Shown: positions 25,156 to 34,075, numbered from the stretch's first letter. The stretch: 64,000 nt of DNA from Streptomyces tsukubensis (GCF_009296025.1 NZ_CP045178.1:4464001-4528000); one strand, 5' to 3'. The notes: generated from the sequence alone by a model not told the origin. Numbers and translations are program-made.

Positions 25156-28068
25156 TCAGATGTCTGCCGTCCGCAGTCGCGGATGCACTGTTACCGCGTC
25201 TGAGGCGAATCGTTCGAGGCCGGTGATGTTGCTTGCGTAGCTGATGGCGATATGGAGCCCTTTGATGTGGCGGAGGGGGCTAATGTCAGTTGTCTCGGAT
25301 CGTGATGTGCGGCAGTTGATAAAAAGGCTTTCGAGGTTGGGGAAGAGTTCCGGCACCAGCTCCAGTTGTGGGTCTGAGGAGGGGAGGAGTCGGAGGTATG
25401 TGATGTTGGGCATGGGGGTAGCGTGATTTAGGTCGTATTTCGATATGCAGAGTTCCCCTAGATGAGGAAGTGTCGAAATTTCTTGCCATTCTCCCCTGTC
25501 GGGGGCGGAGTTGATTACCAAGGCTCGCAGTTGTCGCCACCTGGAGATGCCGGCCAAACGTGCGCCGACCCAACCACCCAGGGACAGCGAGGTGAGGCCT
25601 TTCGGTGCTGGCAGGTAGGACAGGCGTTCCCACGGCAGGCGCGTGTAGAGAGATAGATTGGTGAGGCCAGGCAGAGAATTTAGTGCATCGAAGGAGAATT
25701 CTTCCGGCAAGTGCGAAAGGCTTAAATTTGGCAGTGGGAGCCCTGCGAGGTCCTCAATGTGTGTGAGGTTAATGCACTCGGATAGGGAAAAATTGGTCAG
25801 GGCGGAGAGCCTTCGGATGAATTTCAGCTCTTGGAGCTGTTGGCCATTGTAGATGTGCAATGTTTTGGTGTGTTCGGCTGAGAGATGTTCGATAATCTCG
25901 TCCGCTGTGAATGCTCCCCGAAAGGCGATGCTGGTGATTGGTTTCAGCAGCGGAAGTGCGTTGCGTTGATCCTGGTTGTATACCGGGAGATAAATGGGTT
26001 TCTGGGCTGGGAAGGGTAGCAGAATATCGCGGGCGTATTCGTCAGCGTTGAAGTGTTCCCAGCCCTCGAATAGGTCGTGAGGTGCTGAATGAGGAAGGAG
26101 GGACTGGGTGAATCGGCGAAGGAAGGCGTATGCATGGTCGCCGCCGATGAGAGTGGCAGCTTTGATGACGGGGCCTACTTCATCAGCTTCCAGGAACTTT
26201 GGACCCGGTAGCAGATCCAAGATTCCAGGCCCGAGTGCGGCAAGTTCCTCTGCCTCTTCCCGGGAGCGGGGAGGCAGTAGGACACGGGCACGCTGTTCAA
26301 CCAGCCGCCGGGTCTCGGGCTCAATTTCAGTGGCGTACTGCAGGCTGGCAGCCGCCAGGAGGTGCAGTCTGCTCCTGTGGTCGTCCTCGACGTCCCCCCG
26401 GTTGATGATGCGGCGGAGCAGGTCGGCGCTCTCGACTGGGCGGGCGTGAGCGACGGCCATGCGTAGGACGTCTTCCCACTGGTCGTCGTGGGCGTTATTG
26501 ACCAGCAGTGGGAAATCATGCGCTTCGATGGCGGCTTTGGCCCCGAGGTAGTCCTGGAAAGTGCGGTGGACGAAGTCGATGGTGTCCATGGTGGGCTGGC
26601 GCAGGAGTCCGCTGCGGCTGACCAGATGCGTCAGGACTTGGTCGGCGGTGCCCTGCTCGGCCACGGCCTGCATCGCCGGCAGCGCGTCACTGACCAAGGC
26701 TTCCGCAGTTGCCCGGCCCATCTCGGTCTGGCGGTTGCGGATGAGCCAGTAGGCCAGACGCTGCAGTAGCTGGACGCTCTGGTGTTCGGTGAGCTGGATG
26801 CCTTCAGGGATGTCGATGCTGCGCTCAAGGTCACGGCGTACGAGCAGCATCGAGAGTGCTGCCTCGTAGAGTTCCATACGGCTGTGAGGCAGATGACCGC
26901 GGCGGTCACGGTGCAGCGCGCAGATCAGTGCACACATCAGGGGCGTACTAGACAACTGTGCCAAATCGCGCTGAGCGCGTACTGTCGTATGGAGTGTTGT
27001 TTCGAGATCATGCAACTGTGACCGTTCGGCATCGGTCGCCGCACTCTGCATGGCAGCGGTATGCCATCGGGTGACGAAAACTCCTATGTCGGGTGCGTTC
27101 ATGGGTCGCACCGATAGTTCGGTGAAGCGCGATGAAGCGAGCCAGCCTTCTGGAACAGCTGACGGACGCGTCGTAACCACGAAATGTGCGTCTTTATACG
27201 CGGCTATGAGCCGCTCTAGCCAGTCTCTCGTAGCGTTCCGATGCTCCTGGGGCACCTCGTCTATGCCGTCGACCAAGACGAGTGCCGTGCCCCTGGCGAG
27301 TACATCATCGGCCCAGCCCTCAGGCTGCGAGGCAGCCAGGGGAGTGCCGACCGCCGTCAGGAAATGATGCGGCTCCGGAAGGGGCCCACGGCGCACCAGT
27401 GTGCGCAGCGGCAGGACGAACGGAATCTGCCCCCGCCAGTTGCCCAGTTCCTCCGGCAATTCATCGCGTGCTGCGGCGACAGCCAGCCACTGCAGCAGCG
27501 TTGTCTTCCCACTGCCGGCAAGCCCTCGCAAAAGTACCCGCTGGCAGTCGGCCAACGCATTCTCTGCTCGCTTCACCACGATGGGTGGCCGGTCCGCCTC
27601 CTCGTTGTCTGCGAGCCAGCTCGTAGGTTGCTCCGCCAGCTCCAAACTCAAATACGCCGCGTCCAGCGGCCAGTGTGCACGTTGCGACAAACTCAGATCC
27701 AGCCCTACAACGGTCAGCTGAGAATGCCGCTCTGCCACGTAGCTGAGGTACCGCTCCTCGAAAGAAGGCTGAACCGTCGACCGGGCCGACCTGCGGGCAA
27801 CACTCGGATAAACCTTACGCACCTGTGGCACGCGCGCGGCGGCTTCGCGCAGGGCCAGCAACGGCTCCACATCCACGGCCATGGCCCTGGCCAAGGCCAC
27901 CAGCGTGGCCTCGGAGGGCACCTTTTGGCCGTTCAGCGCCTGACTGATCGTTGTCCGCCCCAGCCCGGTTCGCTGCTGCAGCCCGCCCATCTGCAAGCCC
28001 TGCCGCGCCCGAAGGATGCGTAACCGTAGCGAGAGTGCCGCCAGCGAATCTTCGTTCGCGTCCCCCAT
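25156..28068 (-). CDS. XRE-NACHT NTPase with C-terminal leucine-rich repeats (bacterial NLR-like)
   Basis: About 970 residues. The ATG at 28068 is preceded by GGAGGAG at good spacing; a GTG 15 bp upstream is less likely. Domains in order: an XRE helix-turn-helix (about 10-75, LRARQGLQMGGLQQRTGLGR and TTISQALNGQKVPSEATL); a NACHT NTPase with Walker A GLAGSGKTTLLQW (about 187) and Walker B TALVLVDGIDEVP (about 268); a helical region with DFVHRTFQDYLGAKA; and leucine-rich repeats from about 700 (SLSECINLTHIEDLAGLPL). Bacterial NACHT proteins are known antiphage sensors in which the repeats recognise phage products. The HTH occupies the usual effector position. The LRR part has lower GC than the N-terminus. 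Confidence 0.85.
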   Translation of the reverse strand: MGDANEDSLAALSLRLRILRARQGLQMGGLQQRTGLGRTTISQALNGQKVPSEATLVALARAMAVDVEPLLALREAAARVPQVRKVYPSVARRSARSTVQPSFEERYLSYVAERHSQLTVVGLDLSLSQRAHWPLDAAYLSLELAEQPTSWLADNEEADRPPIVVKRAENALADCQRVLLRGLAGSGKTTLLQWLAVAAARDELPEELGNWRGQIPFVLPLRTLVRRGPLPEPHHFLTAVGTPLAASQPEGWADDVLARGTALVLVDGIDEVPQEHRNATRDWLERLIAAYKDAHFVVTTRPSAVPEGWLASSRFTELSVRPMNAPDIGVFVTRWHTAAMQSAATDAERSQLHDLETTLHTTVRAQRDLAQLSSTPLMCALICALHRDRRGHLPHSRMELYEAALSMLLVRRDLERSIDIPEGIQLTEHQSVQLLQRLAYWLIRNRQTEMGRATAEALVSDALPAMQAVAEQGTADQVLTHLVSRSGLLRQPTMDTIDFVHRTFQDYLGAKAAIEAHDFPLLVNNAHDDQWEDVLRMAVAHARPVESADLLRRIINRGDVEDDHRSRLHLLAAASLQYATEIEPETRRLVEQRARVLLPPRSREEAEELAALGPGILDLLPGPKFLEADEVGPVIKAATLIGGDHAYAFLRRFTQSLLPHSAPHDLFEGWEHFNADEYARDILLPFPAQKPIYLPVYNQDQRNALPLLKPITSIAFRGAFTADEIIEHLSAEHTKTLHIYNGQQLQELKFIRRLSALTNFSLSECINLTHIEDLAGLPLPNLSLSHLPEEFSFDALNSLPGLTNLSLYTRLPWERLSYLPAPKGLTSLSLGGWVGARLAGISRWRQLRALVINSAPDRGEWQEISTLPHLGELCISKYDLNHATPMPNITYLRLLPSSDPQLELVPELFPNLESLFINCRTSRSETTDISPLRHIKGLHIAISYASNITGLERFASDAVTVHPRLRTADI

Positions 28069-28193
28069 GCCCTGCTCCTCCACCTGTTGGACGACCGTCT
28101 TCGTTCATCTTTGTGCGCCCTGAACCCCGGTGAACACCGAAACCGCGAAATTTCCTGGAAGTCAGCGCCGTCGATCGTTCCGGGAAAGAAGCC

Positions 28194-28403
28194 ATGAACA
28201 CCTCACCCGTACACCTGCTGCTCCTGGCCTTGCTCTTGGCCGTCATCGCACTCTTCTGCGTTCTCGTAGGGGCAGCGGCCGGACTGCTTGCTCGCCTTGA
28301 TGGGGCTACATACGCCAGCGCTCTGCTACGAGGTGCTCTGGCCTTCGCGGGCGGTGCCACCCTCTGCATGGCAGTCCTGACCTTTGTCTCGGCGGTGCTG
28401 TGA
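28194..28403 (+). CDS. Small two-helix membrane protein
   Basis: This encodes 69 residues with two hydrophobic helices (about 7-32 and 42-68) joined by a short loop ARLDGATY. It is divergent from the NACHT gene, 126 bp away, and is the last gene before the tRNA att. I do not recognise it. A membrane partner or immunity component of the NACHT system is possible by position only. Confidence 0.6.
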   Translation: MNTSPVHLLLLALLLAVIALFCVLVGAAAGLLARLDGATYASALLRGALAFAGGATLCMAVLTFVSAVL

Positions 28404-28756
28404 ACTGATGATTTCGTTGGAAAGGTGACCTTCTGGCGCCTGAGACTAGCTAGGCGCGCCGCTGGTCGTTCTCTGCTGCCTTGGGGGGCGAAGGGGCGCG
28501 TCCCTAGTTGTAGCCGCTCGCATCCTCAACTCCCGTGTCGTTTCGCGAGGGGGCGGGTTTCGTGCCCATCGGCTTGTGCCGAGACCATAGCCGCTTGGCC
28601 AGCCCAGGGTTGCGTCTCCCGGCTCGTGAAGCTCAGTCAGATCATCTCCGCCGAGAGCACCGTCCCCGGTGATGTCAGGTGCGGGGCATCGACACCCTGA
28701 GGCCCCCTCTATGGCACGCGAATGGCACGCCGCCTCGGAGAAGTCCACACAACAAC
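28404..28756. other. Non-coding stretch up to the tRNA terminator
   Basis: I see no supported gene. This is the attP-derived flank of the 23-kb element. Apparent open frames entering 28790 translate tRNA sequence. Confidence 0.4.
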
Positions 28757-28785
28757 AAAGCCCCAGGCCATCGACCTGGGGCTTT
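28757..28785 (-). terminator. tRNA-Gly terminator
   Basis: A perfect 11-bp inverted repeat (28757-28767 and 28775-28785; AAAGCCCCAGG arms) gives, on the minus strand, a hairpin followed by T-rich sequence directly after the tRNA 3' end. Confidence 0.8.
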
Positions 28786-28789
28786 CCTA

Positions 28790-28863
28790 TGGAGCGGGTG
28801 ACGAGAATCGAACTCGCGCTCTGAGCTTGGGAAGCTCATGTTCTACCATTAAACTACACCCGC
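28790..28863 (-). tRNA. tRNA-Gly(CCC), integration target
   Basis: On the minus strand the sequence folds as a complete tRNA: acceptor GCGGGTG pairs with CACCCGC, discriminator T, encoded CCA (28790-28792). The anticodon arm is TGAGC TTCCCAA GCTCA, with anticodon CCC for glycine. The T arm is GCGAG TTCGATT CTCGT. The 3' 44 bp equal the att cores at 2309 and 5360, so the gene was re-formed by the integrated element. Confidence 0.95.
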
Positions 28864-28912
28864 GCGATTGGCCCCCGAACCGGCGGCTCATCGTGGCCCA
28901 CACTACCCCATC

Positions 28913-28944
28913 GAAGGTCCCCGGCGCTGCCGCCGGGGACCTTC
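28913..28944. terminator. Strong bidirectional hairpin upstream of tRNA-Gly
   Basis: The 12-bp arms GAAGGTCCCCGG and CCGGGGACCTTC are further extended inside by GCG/CGC. It separates the tRNA from the core genes to its right. Confidence 0.65.
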
Positions 28945-29126
28945 GTCGTTGTCGGGGGGTGTGGGGGGCGTGTACGCGTATGCGTGGTGCGGGAGTTGGG
29001 GCGTAGCGTGGGGATCGGAGTGCCGCCTTCGGGGGTGTGCTGTTCGTGGCGTAATGTGGCGTTTTGTCGTCAAGATTCACGGCTCGTTCAGTGATTACGG
29101 CTCGTGGGGAAGGGACTCAACGCTCG

Positions 29127-29291
29127 ATGGAGCACACTGTCGTCCGATGTGCCGAGGGGCACGTCTTCAGGACCTCTTCGTTCCCGATGCAGCAGCTCGG
29201 CGCCGACCGGATCGGGCCCGGGAGGCTGATCCGCTGTCCTGCCTGTGCTCGGTTGCGGCATGCCGTGCCGGTGGGGCCGGCCAGGCGTTAG
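29127..29291 (+). CDS. Small zinc-ribbon-like conserved protein
   Basis: This encodes 54 residues from the ATG at 29127. CAEGH near the N-terminus and IRCPACARLRH near the C-terminus give a possible two-knuckle zinc site. It is a small protein of unknown function located between tRNA-Gly and dcd. It is followed by a strong hairpin terminator. Confidence 0.6.
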   Translation: MEHTVVRCAEGHVFRTSSFPMQQLGADRIGPGRLIRCPACARLRHAVPVGPARR

Positions 29292-29300
29292 AACGGGTTC

Positions 29301-29333
29301 TGTGGCCCCCGGCGCACCTTGCCGGGGGCCACA
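29301..29333 (+). terminator. Hairpin terminator after the 54-residue gene
   Basis: Perfect 13-bp arms TGTGGCCCCCGGC and GCCGGGGGCCACA with a 7-nt loop. Confidence 0.75.
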
Positions 29334-29416
29334 GCCATGAGCGGGGCGGGAGCGGTGTGGGCGGGTGAGACCCGGGCGATTGTCGGGGGCCCTCGGCCGA
29401 CCCGTATCCTCGGGGC

Positions 29417-29992
29417 GTGCTTCTCTCAGACAAGGACATTCGGGCCGAGATCGACGCGGGGCGTGTGCGCATCGATCCGTACGACCCATCGATGGTGCAG
29501 CCGTCGAGCATCGATGTGCGGCTCGACCGCTACTTCCGGGTGTTCGAGAATCACCGCTACCCGCACATCGACCCCTCGGTCGAGCAGGTCGACCTCACCC
29601 GGCTCGTCGAGCCGGACGGGGACGAGCCGTTCATCCTGCACCCCGGGGAGTTCGTGCTGGCCTCGACGTACGAGGTCATCTCGCTGCCCGACAATCTGGC
29701 CTCGCGCCTGGAGGGCAAGAGCTCGCTGGGGCGGCTGGGGCTGGTGACGCACTCCACGGCCGGCTTCATCGACCCCGGTTTCTCCGGGCACGTCACGCTG
29801 GAGCTGTCGAACCTCGCGACGCTGCCCATCAAGCTGTGGCCCGGGATGAAGATCGGGCAGCTCTGCATGTTCCAGCTCAGCTCGCCGGCCGAGTTCCCGT
29901 ACGGCTCCGAGCGGTACGGATCCCGTTACCAGGGGCAGCGTGGGCCCACCGCCTCGCGCTCCTTCCTCAACTTCCATCGGACACAGGTGTGA
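29417..29992 (+). CDS. dcd: dCTP deaminase
   Basis: This encodes 191 residues from GTG, full length for Dcd, which deaminates dCTP to dUTP (or, in some actinobacteria, directly to dUMP). The catalytic set is intact: KSSLGR at 101-106 (equivalent to E. coli Ser111 and Arg115) and HVTLEL with Glu129 (E. coli Glu138). The N-terminal [14 protein letters not shown] and GMKIGQL segments also match. It is the housekeeping copy and the yardstick for the two altered paralogues on the island. The phosphoribosyltransferase gene follows within 10 bp. Confidence 0.95.
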   Translation: MLLSDKDIRAEIDAGRVRIDPYDPSMVQPSSIDVRLDRYFRVFENHRYPHIDPSVEQVDLTRLVEPDGDEPFILHPGEFVLASTYEVISLPDNLASRLEGKSSLGRLGLVTHSTAGFIDPGFSGHVTLELSNLATLPIKLWPGMKIGQLCMFQLSSPAEFPYGSERYGSRYQGQRGPTASRSFLNFHRTQV

Positions 29993-29999
29993 GATCCGT

Positions 30000-30512
30000 A
30001 TGAGCGACAACGACGAGAAGAGCGTGCGCGAGAACCTGACCTACGAGCGGTTCGGCGCCGCTGTCCGGGATCTCGCGCAGACCATCGCTGACGACGGGTT
30101 CGAGCCCGACGTCGTGCTCTCCATCGCCCGTGGCGGTGTCTTCGTCGCGGGTGGTCTCGCCTACGCGCTGGACTGCAAGAACATCCACCTGGTCAACGTG
30201 GAGTTCTACACCGGCGTCGGGACCACCCTCGAAATGCCCGTCATGCTCGCGCCCGTCCCCAACGCCATCGACTTCTCCAACAAGAAGGTCCTCATCGCCG
30301 ATGACGTCGCCGACACCGGCAAGACGCTGAAGCTGGTGCACGACTTCTGTGTCGGCGAGGTCGCCGAGGTGCGCAGCGCCGTCATCTACGAGAAGTCTCA
30401 GTCCCTCGTGAAGTGCGAGTACGTCTGGAAGCGCACCGACGAATGGATCAACTTCCCCTGGTCCGTCCAGCCGCCCGTCGTACGCCGCAAAGGGCAGGTC
30501 CTCGACGCCTGA
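30000..30512 (+). CDS. Phosphoribosyltransferase (purine salvage type)
   Basis: This encodes 170 residues with the PRPP-binding loop VLIADDVADTGKTLKLV and the upstream PPi loop region VVLSIARGGVFVAGGLAYAL. The family transfers a phosphoribosyl group from PRPP to a purine base (hypoxanthine/xanthine/guanine type); the exact base is not readable. It starts 8 bp after dcd, so the two form a nucleotide-metabolism operon. A 19-bp hairpin follows. Confidence 0.85.
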   Translation: MSDNDEKSVRENLTYERFGAAVRDLAQTIADDGFEPDVVLSIARGGVFVAGGLAYALDCKNIHLVNVEFYTGVGTTLEMPVMLAPVPNAIDFSNKKVLIADDVADTGKTLKLVHDFCVGEVAEVRSAVIYEKSQSLVKCEYVWKRTDEWINFPWSVQPPVVRRKGQVLDA

Positions 30513-30624
30513 CCTCGACGCCCGACCTCGACGTTTGAGCCCGGTGAGACGTGAGGCCTGGGCGACGAGAGCTCGGGCAGGTGTACCTGCTTACGGGGTC
30601 ATGCGCCGGTACGCGTACGGAGCG

Positions 30625-30667
30625 GTGAGCGGGGCCGGGTGCGACGTGCGCACCCGGCCCCGCTCAC
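30625..30667. terminator. Bidirectional terminator between convergent genes
   Basis: Perfect 19-bp arms (30625-30643, 30649-30667) with a 5-nt loop lie between the phosphoribosyltransferase and the Yip1 gene. Confidence 0.85.
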
Positions 30668-30710
30668 CTCACGCGTCCCGTCCGTTCGCCCACTCCCGGC
30701 GGGCCGTCCC

Positions 30711-31718
30711 TCAGAACGTGCCCAACTTGATGATCGACAGCAGCGCGACGAGCTGGATCGCCGACGCGCCCAGCGCCTTCGGCCACGGCAGATCATGTGA
30801 CTTGCTGACCATCGATGTGAACAGGGCGCCAGCTGCCAGCCAGGTCGCCCAGCCGAGGACCTGTACGAACGGGGCGTCCCCGCCGAGGAACATCGCGATG
30901 ATCAGGCGTGGCGCGTCCGTGATCACCATGATCAGCATCGACAGGCCCACCGTCGGCTGCCACGCGCCGTCGCCGCCGAGCTGGCGGGCGAGGGTGTGCG
31001 TGACCACGCCGAGGATGAAGGCGCTCAGCGTCATGGCGACAGCCGTGGTCAGGATGTACGGGATCGCTGTCGTGATCGTGGCGCCGATCACGTCCTCGCG
31101 AGCGCCGTCGAAGCCGAACACGGCGAGCAGCCCGTAGACGAAGGTGACGACCAGGGCGGGCGCCCACACCGGGTAGTCCCGCATCTGCAGGAAGGTCGGG
31201 CCCGGCCTGGTGACGATGCCCTTCAGCAGGTCCTTCCAGTGCAGCCGCGGGCCCACCGGCGCTGCGGGCGCCTGGCCCGCCTGGTAGGTGTCGCCCTGGG
31301 TATAGGGGTCCTCTCCGATCGAGAACGCCTGGGTGTGACCGGGGGAGTTGTGCGGCGCGTACGGGTCCTGGTGCCCTTGGTGTCCCTGCGGCGCCTGTGC
31401 GTACGGGTCGCCGTAGTACTCGGGTTCGCCGTGGCCGCCCCCGGGCTGGGGCCACTGACCGGCCTGCCCGCCCTGAGACGCGTATCCGCCCTGACCCCCG
31501 CCATAGGGCTGCGCGTATCCGCCCTGCCCTTGTCCACCCTGCTGCGGGTACGGGGCCTGGCCGCCCTGCGGCGGGTACTGCTGCTGAGGGTGCGGGCGCG
31601 CCTGCTGCCCGTACGGCTCCTGCTGCCCGTACGGCTCCTGCCGCGGTCGTTGCGACGACCCCGGTCGCTGCCCTGTCGTGCGGTTGTCCCGGCCGCGTCC
31701 GATCCTGAATCCAGCCAC
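30711..31718 (-). CDS. Yip1-domain membrane protein with Gln/Gly/Tyr-rich N-terminus
   Basis: This encodes 335 residues. The first 135 are a disordered tract rich in Gln, Gly, Pro and Tyr (repeats such as EPYGQQ and YPQQGGQ). The C-terminal 190 residues hold about five transmembrane helices of the Yip1 type (VWAPALVVTFVYGLLAVFGF, TTAVAMTLSAFILGVVTHTL, LSMLIMVITDAPRLIIAMFL, VLGWATWLAAGALF). The function is unknown; it is probably an integral membrane protein with a cytoplasmic low-complexity tail. It is monocistronic, flanked by strong hairpins. Confidence 0.8.
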   Translation of the reverse strand: MAGFRIGRGRDNRTTGQRPGSSQRPRQEPYGQQEPYGQQARPHPQQQYPPQGGQAPYPQQGGQGQGGYAQPYGGGQGGYASQGGQAGQWPQPGGGHGEPEYYGDPYAQAPQGHQGHQDPYAPHNSPGHTQAFSIGEDPYTQGDTYQAGQAPAAPVGPRLHWKDLLKGIVTRPGPTFLQMRDYPVWAPALVVTFVYGLLAVFGFDGAREDVIGATITTAIPYILTTAVAMTLSAFILGVVTHTLARQLGGDGAWQPTVGLSMLIMVITDAPRLIIAMFLGGDAPFVQVLGWATWLAAGALFTSMVSKSHDLPWPKALGASAIQLVALLSIIKLGTF

Positions 31719-31807
31719 GTCATCGAACGTACCTGTTCCCGGGCGTACGGGCTGCCGGGCCGTACATCCGGCCGCTCATTGCTGCCGAGCTGTGACATCC
31801 CCTAGGG

Positions 31808-31844
31808 GTCCGGCCCCGGACCCTGACAGGGTCCGGGGCCGGAC
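31808..31844. terminator. Long GC hairpin
   Basis: Perfect 18-bp arms (31808-31825 and 31827-31844) lie in the gap between the Yip1 and FG-GAP genes, about 90 bp upstream of the Yip1 start. It could terminate transcription from the FG-GAP gene, which ends at 32045 on the same strand. Confidence 0.7.
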
Positions 31845-32044
31845 GACGGACAAGGGCGGGATGGGGGAGCCTGGTGGGGCTGGCGGGCTTGGAGGGGTGG
31901 GTGGCGGATGGGCGGGGGAGCCCGCCGCCCTGCCAGCCTCATTCATTGCCCCGCTTCGCCGCCCCGGCGTCTCGCAGAGCTGCCCGCCCCGGCGCTGCCA
32001 GCCCCTCGTCGCCCTGTCCATCTGGCGGGCAGTCAGCGCCCTTG

Positions 32045-33499
32045 TCAGTCCGAGAAGTTGGCTCCCAGGCTCGGCGTGCCCGAAGGTGAGACGCCCACCG
32101 TCGACACGTAGATCCCGGCAGGCGCCTTCAGCGACCCGTCGGCGCCCGAACGCAAGGCGTAGACGGCTCCATTGCCCTCGTTCTCCCCGGACGCGCCCAC
32201 CACGACGTCCGCGCGGCCGTCGTGGTTCAGGTCGTCCAGGTGTACGTCGGAGCCGAAGTAGTCGTACGGCTCGTCGTCGTTGGGGACGCCCGCGGTGTCC
32301 TGGCTCAGGAAGACCGAACCCTTGGCGGTGATGCCGGAGCCGTCGGCCGCTCCGTAGAGCACAGTGGCGGAACCCGCGTCCGTTCCGCCCGGCAGGTCCT
32401 CGCCGCTCGCTCCGACGACCAGGTCGAGATGGCCGTCACCGTTGACGTCGCCGAGGTCGAGCTCCTGCCCGAAGGCGTCGCCCTTCTCGCCCGCGCCCGG
32501 TACGTACGCCGTGTCCTGAGTGAACGTCTGCTGGTCGCCGTAGGCGGGCCCCGACGCGGTTCCCTTCAGGATGTGCGCGGCGCCGCCCTTCGCCGCCCCC
32601 GCGATGCCCTCGTCCCAGGAGGTCCCGATGACGATGTCCCCGAGACCGTCGCCGTCCGTGTCGCCGATGTCCGTGATGATGCCCGCGGGCAGCTTCTGCG
32701 CCCCCGTGGTGGTGGCGCCCGAGGTGGAACCCGGCAGCCAGTAGTTGGCGTTGTAGCCGTCCTCCTTGGAGTAGCCGTTGACGATCAGGTCCTCGCGGCC
32801 GTCGCCATTGACGTCGCCCGAGTGCAGGTTCTTGACGCCGTTGCCCGCGCCGCCCTCCACCGCGGGGCTGACGGTGTAATGGCCCGAGCCCGTCTCGGTG
32901 GTACGGGTGAAGCCGCCGCGGTGGACGTCGATGGTCGTGGCCCCTGACGTGGTGCCCACGGCTATGTCGTCCTTGCCGTCGCCGTTGAAGTCACCGGCCT
33001 CCATCGGAGCGCCGTACTGGTCGTGCTTGGTGGGACGCGGGTCGGCGAGGGCGGTGCCGCCCCGCAGGCCGGAGGACGAGCCCCAGAGGATCACCGCGGC
33101 ACCGCCGTCGATGTCGCTGCCGACGTCCTCGCCCGGCACACCTACGGCCAGGTCGTCGTAACCGTCGTGGTCGAAGTCGCCGTAGGCGGTGTCCGCGCCG
33201 AAGTAGTCGTCCTTCTCCGCGGCGCCCGGCACGCCGGGCGAGTCCTGGGTCAGGGTGGCGTAGCGCTCGGTGTCAGCGCCGCCGTAGATCACGGTGACGG
33301 CGCCCGCGTTGGCGTGGCCGGCCACGTGGGCATGGCCCGCGCTGACGGCCACGTCGGCGTATCCGTCGTTGTTGAAGTCCGCGTCGGGCCTCCCCGGGCC
33401 TGTGGCGGCGGTCGCCGCGGTGGCGGAGAGGGTGAGCAGTCCGCCGGTGAGCGCGGTCGCCGCCGCGGTGGCCAGGACGGTACGGAGGTGCTTGTGCAT
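32045..33499 (-). CDS. Secreted FG-GAP / VCBS repeat protein (integrin-like beta-propeller)
   Basis: This encodes 484 residues from the ATG at 33499 with an AGGAG site. A Sec signal peptide is clear (MHKHLRTVLATAAATALTGG, hydrophobic core, cleavage near ATAATG). The mature part is a chain of FG-GAP repeats with calcium-binding loops of the D-x-D/N-x-D-G type: DFNNDGYADVAVSAG, DFDHDGYDDLAVGVPGED, DFNGDGKDDIAVG, DVNGDGREDLIVNG, DTDGDGLGDIVIG, DVNGDGHLDLVVGASGED, DLNHDGRADVVVGASGEN. Seven such loops fit a seven-bladed propeller. It is an extracellular protein of unknown ligand. Confidence 0.9.
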   Translation of the reverse strand: MHKHLRTVLATAAATALTGGLLTLSATAATAATGPGRPDADFNNDGYADVAVSAGHAHVAGHANAGAVTVIYGGADTERYATLTQDSPGVPGAAEKDDYFGADTAYGDFDHDGYDDLAVGVPGEDVGSDIDGGAAVILWGSSSGLRGGTALADPRPTKHDQYGAPMEAGDFNGDGKDDIAVGTTSGATTIDVHRGGFTRTTETGSGHYTVSPAVEGGAGNGVKNLHSGDVNGDGREDLIVNGYSKEDGYNANYWLPGSTSGATTTGAQKLPAGIITDIGDTDGDGLGDIVIGTSWDEGIAGAAKGGAAHILKGTASGPAYGDQQTFTQDTAYVPGAGEKGDAFGQELDLGDVNGDGHLDLVVGASGEDLPGGTDAGSATVLYGAADGSGITAKGSVFLSQDTAGVPNDDEPYDYFGSDVHLDDLNHDGRADVVVGASGENEGNGAVYALRSGADGSLKAPAGIYVSTVGVSPSGTPSLGANFSD

Positions 33500-33847
33500 G
33501 CGGGATCTCCTGGGCATGCGCGTCCGGCGCGTACCGGACGCGGCTGATGGGCCGCCTCCGGCCCGTACGTCGGGGAACACGGGGATGCCCCTTGTCGTAC
33601 GTCCCCCCCGGTACGGGCCTCAGGCGGATCAAGAGACCCACAGCTGACGCAAAGGGTTGTACGTATGGTGCGGGTGAAGTGTGCGTGGGGTGTACGTGTG
33701 GTGTGGGGTGGGTGTCGGTGGAGGGCGCGCCGCGTCCGAACGGGTGACGGCTCCGCGCGTCCACGGCGGTTTGGGCGGGCGCGGCTCACCGGCAGGTGAG
33801 GGTGTTGGCGTTGTCCCCTCGAATTCCACATCGAAGGAGAGAAGAAC

Positions 33848-34075
33848 ATGATCCGTCGTATTGCGATCACCCTCGCCGGGATCACCGCCGCGGGCTTCCT
33901 TGCCGCCGGTACCGCCTCCGCCACGACCACGCACGGCGAGGCCGGCGGTGGCTTCGTCGCCGCTGAGCAGGGCGCGTTCGAGTACACCAACCTCGGTGGC
34001 CCCTGGGGCATCACTCACGCGTCCGGCGAGTACGGCGGGTTCCTCGCGGGCCACGGCCACGGCCACTTCGGCTGA
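33848..34075 (+). CDS. Small secreted Gly/His-rich protein
   Basis: This encodes 75 residues with AAGGAG before the ATG. It has a Sec signal peptide (MIRRIAITLAGITAAGFLAA, cleavage after TASA) and a mature peptide of about 50 residues ending GGFLAGHGHGHFG, a possible metal-binding His/Gly tail. No family is recognised. It is followed by a strong terminator, so it is monocistronic and probably well expressed. Confidence 0.75.
   Translation: MIRRIAITLAGITAAGFLAAGTASATTTHGEAGGGFVAAEQGAFEYTNLGGPWGITHASGEYGGFLAGHGHGHFG

Larger units (their letters stand above)
5360..28833. mobile_element. 23-kb tRNA-Gly integrated mobilizable element
   Basis: It is bounded by perfect 44-bp att repeats, the right one reconstituting tRNA-Gly(CCC). 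Mobility genes are int (23638-24840), xis (23420-23638), a regulator (22755-23240), the DUF3631/DUF2637 remnant, MobC and a relaxase (18583-20900). No FtsK/TraB-type DNA translocase was found, so it appears mobilizable rather than self-transmissible. Cargo includes two putative nuclease-type proteins, the nucleotide/enolpyruvyl operon, a regulator-HAD pair and an XRE-NACHT-LRR gene. The integrase lies about 4 kb from the tRNA rather than next to it, so the NACHT gene and an IS scar were probably inserted between int and att. Confidence 0.8.

Noticed and set aside
28722..29006. Plus-strand open frame across 28790-28863
   Set aside because: It translates the tRNA-Gly gene (GDENRTRALSLGSSCSTIKL) and is not a protein gene.
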